The position numbers and the translations under genes are program-made. Shown in pieces: positions 57,601 to 64,000 of a stretch of DNA of 64,000 nt. How positions within the stretch are numbered: position 1 is the stretch's first letter; the number at the start of each line of letters is the position of its first letter. Under the pieces are notes generated by a model. The model ran no database searches, was not told where the DNA came from, and saw only the letters and a program-made list of their open reading frames with translations. The DNA is from Arenicola marina. Lineage: Eukaryota > Annelida > Polychaeta > Arenicolidae. Location of the stretch: contig OZ025252.1 in the NCBI GenBank assembly GCA_964019135.1, forward strand, positions 49,822,959 to 49,886,958, in the 5' to 3' direction.

Positions 57601-60600
57601 CTTTACTGATGCCTCCATACTCCATGCCCTCCCTGTCATCGCCTTTACGGCTGCCTCCATGCCCTCTTTGTCATCGCCTTTACCGCTGCCACCATACTCC
57701 TTGCCCTCCCTGTCATTGTCTTTACTGATGCCTGCATACTCCATGCCCTCCCTGTCATCGCCTTTACCGCTGCCTCCATACTCCATGCCCTCCCTGTCAT
57801 CGCCTTTACTGATGCCTGCATGCACCATGCCCTCCCTGTCATCGCCTTTACTGATGCCTGCATACTCCATGCCCTCCCTGTCATCGCCTTTACCGCTGCC
57901 TCCATACTCCATGCCCTCCCTGTCATCGTCTTTACTGATGCCTCCATACTCCATGCCCTCCCTGTCATCGCCTTTACTGATGCCTCCATACCCCATGCCC
58001 GCCCTGTCATCGCCTTTACCGTTGCCTCCATACCCCATGCCCGCCCTGTCATCGCCTTTACTGATGCCTCAATACCCCATGCCCGCCCTGTCATCGCCTT
58101 TACTGATGCCTCCATATTCCATGCCCTCCCTGTCATCGCCTTTACTGACGCCTCTATACTCCATGCCCTCTCTCTCATCGCCTTTACTGCTGCCTCCATA
58201 CTCCATGCCCTTCCTGTCATCGCCTTTACTGATGCCTGTATATTCCATGCCCTCCCTGTCATCGCCTTTACTGATGCCTCCATACTCCATGCCCTCCCTG
58301 TCATCGCCTTTACTGATGCCTCCAGAATCCATGCCCGCCCTGTCATCGTCTTTACTGATACCTCCATACTGCTTGCCCGCCCTGTCATCGCCTTTACTGT
58401 TGCCTCCATACTCCATGCCCTCCCTGTGATCGCCTTTACGGCTGCCTCCATGCCCTCTCTACCATCGCCTTTACCGCTGCCTCCATACTCCATGCCCTCC
58501 CTGTCATTGTCTTTACTGATGCCTGCATACTCCATGCCCTCCCTGTCATCGCCTTTACCGCTGCCTCCATACTCCATGCCCTCCCTGTCATTGCCTTTAC
58601 TGACGCCTCCATACTCCATGCCCTCCCTGTCATCGCTTTTACTGCTGCCTCCATACTCCATGCCCTCCCTGTCATCGCCTTTACCGCTGCCTCCATACCC
58701 CATGCCCTCCCTGTCATTGTCTTTACTGATGCCTGCATACTCCATGCCCTCCCTGTCATCGCCTTGACCGCTGCCTCCATACTCCATGCCCTCCCTGTCA
58801 TCGCCTTTACCGCTGCCTCCATACTCCATGCCCTCCCTGTCATCACCTTTACTGACGCCTCCATACTCCATGCCTTCCCTGTCGTCGCTTTTACTGATGC
58901 CTCCATACTCCATGCCCTCTTTGTCATCGCCTTTACCGCTGCCTCCATACTCCATGCCCGCCCTGTCATCGCCTTTACTGATGCCTCCATACTGCTTGCC
59001 CGCCCTGTCATGGCCTTTACTGCTGCCTCCATACTCCATGCCCTCCCTGGCATCGCTTTTACTGCTGCCTCCATACTATATGCCCTCCCTGTCATCGCCT
59101 TTACTGCTGCCTCCATACCCCATGCCCGCCCTGTTATCGCCTTTACTGATGCCTCCATACTCCATGCCCTAGCTGTCATCGCCTTTACTGATGCCTGCAT
59201 ACCCCATGCCCGCCCTGTCATCGCCTTTACTGATGCCTCCATACTCCATGCCCTCTCTGTCATTGCTTGTACTGCTGCCTCCATACCCCATGCCCGCCCT
59301 GTTATCGCCTTTACTGATGCCTCCATACTCCATGCCCTCCCTGTCATTGCTTGTACTGCTGCCTCCATACCCAATGCCCTATCTGTCATCGCCTTTACTA
59401 CTGCCGCTATACCCCACGCCCTCCCTGTCATCGCCTTTACTGCTGCCTCCATATCCCATGCCCGCCCTGTCATCGCCTTTACTGATGCCTCCATACCCCA
59501 TATCCGCCCTGTCATCGCCTTTACCGCTGCCTCCATACTCCATGCCCGCCCTGTCATCGCCTTTACTGATGCCTCCATACCCCTGCCCTCCCTGTCTTCG
59601 CTTTTACTGATGCCTCCATACCCCATGCCCGCCCTGTCATCGCCTTTACTGATGCCTCCATACTCCCAGCCCTCCCTGTCATCGCCTTTACTGATGCCTC
59701 AATACCCCATGCCCGCCCTGTCATCGCCTTTACTGATGCCTCCATATTCCATGCCCTCCCTGTCATCGCCTTTACTGACGCCTCTATACTCCGTGCCCTC
59801 TCTGTCATCGCCTTTACTGCTGCCTCCATATTCCATGCCCTTCCTGTCATCGCCTTTACTGTTGCCTGTATACTCTATGCCCTCCCTGTCATCGCCGTTT
59901 CTGATGCCTCCATACTCCATGCCCTCCCTGTCATCGCCTTTACTGATGCCTCCAGAATCCATGACCGCCCTGTCATCGTCTTTACTGATACCTCCATACT
60001 GCTTGCCCGCCCTGTCATTGCCTTTACTGATGCCTCCATACTCCATGCCCTCCCTGTCATCGCCTTTACGGCTGCCTCCATGCCCTCTTTGTCATCGCCT
60101 TTACCGCTGCCACCATACTCCTTGCCCTCCCTGTCATTGTCTTTACTGATGCCTGCATACTCCATGCCCTCCCTGTCATCGCCTTTACCGCTGCCTCCAT
60201 ACTCCATGCCCTCCCTGTCATCGCCTTTACTGATGCCTGCATGCACCATGCCCTCCCTGTCATCGCCTTTACTGATGCCTGCATACTCCATGCCCTCCCT
60301 GTCATCGCCTTTACCGCTGCCTCCATACTCCATGCCCTCCCTGTCATCGTCTTTACTGATGCCTCCATACTCCATGCCCTCCCTGTCATCGCCTTTACTG
60401 ATGCCTCCATACCCCATGCCCGCCCTGTCATCGCCTTTACCGTTGCCTCCATACCCCATGCCCGCCCTGTCATCGCCTTTACTGATGCCTCAATACCCCA
60501 TGCCCGCCCTGTCATCGCCTTTACTGATGCCTCCATATTCCATGCCCTCCCTGTCATCGCCTTTACTGACGCCTCTATACTCCATGCCCTCTCTCTCATC

Positions 60601-63600
60601 GCCTTTACTGCTGCCTCCATACTCCATGCCCTTCCTGTCATCGCCTTTACTGATGCCTGTATATTCCATGCCCTCCCTGTCATCGCCTTTACTGATGCCT
60701 CCATACTCCATGCCCTCCCTGTCATCGCCTTTACTGATGCCTCCAGAATCCATGCCCGCCCTGTCATCGTCTTTACTGATACCTCCATACTGCTTGCCCG
60801 CCCTGTCATCGCCTTTACTGTTGCCTCCATACTCCATGCCCTCCCTGTGATCGCCTTTACGGCTGCCTCCATGCCCTCTCTACCATCGCCTTTACCGCTG
60901 CCTCCATACTCCATGCCCTCCCTGTCATTGTCTTTACTGATGCCTGCATACTCCATGCCCTCCCTGTCATCGCCTTTACCGCTGCCTCCATACTCCATGC
61001 AGTCCCTGTCATTGCCTTTACTGACGCCTCCATACTCCATGCCCTCCCTGTCATCGCTTTTACTGCTGCCTCCATACTCCATGCCCTCCCTGTCATCGCC
61101 TTTACCGCTGTCTCCATACCCCATGCCCTCCCTGTCATTGTCTTTACTGATGCCTGCATACTCCATGCCCTCCCTGTCATCGCCTTGACCGCTGCCTCCA
61201 TACTCCATGCCCTCCCTGTCATCGCCTTTACCGCTGCCTCCATACTCCATGCCCTCCCTGTCATCACCTTTACTGACGCCTCCATACTCCATGCCCTCCC
61301 TGTCGTCGCTTTTACTGATGCCTCCATACCCCATGCCCTCTTTGTCATCGCCTTTACCGCTGCCTCCATACTCCATGCCCGCCCTGTCATCGCCTTTACT
61401 GATGCCTCCATACTGCTTGTCCGCCCTGTCATGGCCTTTACTGCTGCCTCCATACTCCATGCCCTCCCTGGCATCGCTTTTACTGCTGCCTCCATACTAT
61501 ATGCCCTCCCTGTCATCGCCTTTACTGCTGCCTCCATACCCCATGCCCGCCCTGTTATCGCCTTTACTGATGCCTCCATACTCCATGCCCTAGCTGTCAT
61601 CGCCTTTACTGATGCCTGCATACCCCATGCCCGCCCTGTCATCGCCTTTACTGATGCCTCCATACTCCATGCCCTCTCTGTCATTGCTTGTACTGCTGCC
61701 TCCATACCCCATGCCCGCCCTGTTATCGCCTTTACTGATGCCTCCATACTCCATGCCCTCCCTGTCATTGCTTGTACTGCTGCCTCCATACCCAATGCCC
61801 TCCCTGTCATCGCCTTTACTACTGCCGCTATACCCCACGCCCTCCCTGTCATCGCCTTTACTGCTGCCTCCATATCCCATGCCCGCCCTGTCATCGCCTT
61901 TACTGCTGCCTCTATACCCCACGCCCTCCCTGTCATCGCCTTTGCCGCTGCCTCCATACTCCATGCCCGCCCTGTCATCGCCTTTACTGATGCCTCCATA
62001 CCCCTGCCCTCCCTGTCTTCGCTTTTACTGATGCCTCCATACCCCATGCCCGCCCTGTCATCGCCTTTACTGATGCCTCCATACTCCCAGCCCTCCCTGT
62101 CATCGCCTTTACTGATGCCTCAATACCCCATGCCCGCCCTGTCATCGCCTTTACAGATGCCTCCATATTCCATGCCCTCCCTGTCATCGCCTTTACTGAC
62201 GCCTCTATACTCCGTGCCCTCTCTGTCATCGCCTTTACTGCTGCCTCCATATTCCATGCCCTTCCTGTCATCGCCTTTACTGTTGCCTGTATACTCTATG
62301 CCCTCCCTGTCATCGCCGTTTCTGATGCCTCCATACTCCATGCCCTCCCTGTCATCGCCTTTACTGATGCCTCCAGAATCCATGACCGCCCTGTCATCGT
62401 CTTTACTGATACCTCCATACTGCTTGCCCGCCCTGTCATTGCCTTTACTGATGCCTCCATACTCCATGCCCTCCCTGTCATCGCCTTTACGGCTGCCTCC
62501 ATGCCCTCTTTGTCATCGCCTTTACCGCTGCCACCATACTCCTTGCCCTCCCTGTCATTGTCTTTACTGATGCCTGCATACTCCATGCCCTCCCTGTCAT
62601 CGCCTTTACCGCTGCCTCCATACTCCATGCCCTCCCTGTCATCGCCTTTACTGATGCCTGCATGCACCATGCCCTCCCTGTCATCGCCTTTACTGATGCC
62701 TGCATACTCCATGCCCTCCCTGTCATCGCCTTTACCGCTGCCTCCATACTCCATGCCCTCCCTGTCATCGTCTTTACTGATGCCTCCATACTCCATGCCC
62801 TCCCTGTCATCGCCTTTACTGATGCCTCCATACCCCATGCCCGCCCTGTCATCGCCTTTACCGTTGCCTCCATACCCCATGCCCGCCCTGTCATCGCCTT
62901 TACTGATGCCTCAATACCCCATGCCCGCCCTGTCATCGCCTTTACTGATGCCTCCATATTCCATGCCCTCCCTGTCATCGCCTTTACTGACGCCTCTATA
63001 CTCCATGCCCTCTCTCTCATCGCCTTTACTGCTGCCTCCATACTCCATGCCCTTCCTGTCATCGCCTTTACTGATGCCTGTATATTCCATGCCCTCCCTG
63101 TCATCGCCTTTACTGATGCCTCCATACTCCATGCCCTCCCTGTCATCGCCTTTACTGATGCCTCCAGAATCCATGCCCGCCCTGTCATCGTCTTTACTGA
63201 TACCTCCATACTGCTTGCCCGCCCTGTCATCGCCTTTACTGTTGCCTCCATACTCCATGCCCTCCCTGTGATCGCCTTTACGGCTGCCTCCATGCCCTCT
63301 CTACCATCGCCTTTACCGCTGCCTCCATACTCCATGCCCTCCCTGTCATTGCCTTTACTGACGCCTCCATACTCCATGCCCTCCCTGTCATCGCTTTTAC
63401 TGCTGCCTCCATACTCCATGCCCTCCCTGTCATCGCCTTTACCGCTGCCTCCATACCCCATGCCCTCCCTGTCATTGTCTTTACTGATGCCTGCATACTC
63501 CATGCCCTCCCTGTCATCGCCTTGACCGCTGCCTCCATACTCCATGCCCTCCCTGTCATCGCCTTTACCGCTGCCTCCATACTCCATGCCCTCCCTGTCA

Positions 63601-64000
63601 TCACCTTTACTGACGCCTCCATACTCCATGCCCTCCCTGTCGTCGCTTTTACTGATGCCTCCATACTCCATGCCCTCTTTGTCATCGCCTTTACCGCTGC
63701 CTCCATACTCCATGCCCGCCCTGTCATCGCCTTTACTGATGCCTCCATACTGCTTGCCCGCCCTGTCATGGCCTTTACTGCTGCCTCCATACTCCATGCC
63801 CTCCCTGGCATCGCTTTTACTGCTGCCTCCATACTATATGCCCTCCCTGTCATCGCCTTTACTGCTGCCTCCATACCCCATGCCCGCCCTGTTATCGCCT
63901 TTACTGATGCCTCCATACTCCATGCCCTAGCTGTCATCGCCTTTACTGATGCCTGCATACCCCATGCCCGCCCTGTCATCGCCTTTACTGATGCCTCCAT
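51690..64000. repeat. Higher-order tandem of about 2.4-kb blocks in array 2
   Basis: A 35-bp unit with ATGCCCTCTTTGTCATCG marks block starts at 51690, 54153, 56281, 57659, 60080 and 62501. Block lengths are therefore 2463, 2128, 1378, 2421 and 2421 bp, and the last block is cut by the window. The 57659 and 60080 blocks are nearly identical. A full block has a second 35-bp unit (ATGCCCTCTCTACCATCG) and a one-base-short unit (CATACCCCTGCCC). The 2128-bp block lacks the one-base-short unit. Confidence 0.8.

Larger units (their letters stand above)
43934..64000. repeat. Array 2, right part: C-rich 42-bp minisatellite
   Basis: About 478 further units of the same 42-bp repeat as 37634-39677, running off the right edge. 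Higher-order copies are clear. Block lengths fit 42x + 35y, less one base for each unit with CATACCCCTGCCC. The absence of any other sequence class here means that no further USP exon is visible. Open frames of 200-755 codons occur on both strands and are repeat artefacts. Confidence 0.93.

Overview
The window looks like nuclear DNA from an animal. It has spliceosomal exon borders, long introns, tens of kilobases of minisatellite, and a Ty3/Gypsy LTR retrotransposon of a kind common in marine invertebrates. The only host gene I can support encodes a universal stress protein (USP) domain. In animals, as I recall, USP genes occur in cnidarians, molluscs, flatworms and annelids but not in vertebrates. 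I infer a marine invertebrate, perhaps a mollusc; the species is not determined.

Layout. (1) 1-31498: a G-rich tandem array built from 9-bp and 15-bp subunits (mostly a 24-bp pair), organised into nested higher-order blocks of 0.8-10 kb. It runs off the left edge. (2) 31499-32546: single-copy upstream region with a possible TATA box. (3) 32547-32622 and 37185-37265: the first two coding exons of a USP gene on the + strand. Intron 1 (4.56 kb) carries a 17-bp minisatellite, a possible tRNA-type SINE relic and a 0.9-kb inverted pair of telomere-like 15-bp repeats. (4) 37266-37633: purine-rich start of intron 2. (5) 37634-64000: a C-rich array of 42-bp units, running off the right edge. (6) 39678-43928: a young Ty3/Gypsy element inserted in that array with a clean 5-bp target duplication. 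It carries an inverted gag-leader segment and a broken pol.

Working together: nothing forms an operon or pathway. The USP gene sits between two very large satellites of opposite strand composition. Its third exon is not visible, so intron 2 is either longer than 26.7 kb and made mostly of satellite plus a retrotransposon, or the gene is cut off by the array.

Caution on coding: both arrays have periods that are multiples of three (9, 15 and 42 bp) and few stop codons, so they give open frames of up to about 3200 codons on both strands at once. I treat these as by-products of the repeats, not genes. The arrays also make the assembly's copy number and block order uncertain.
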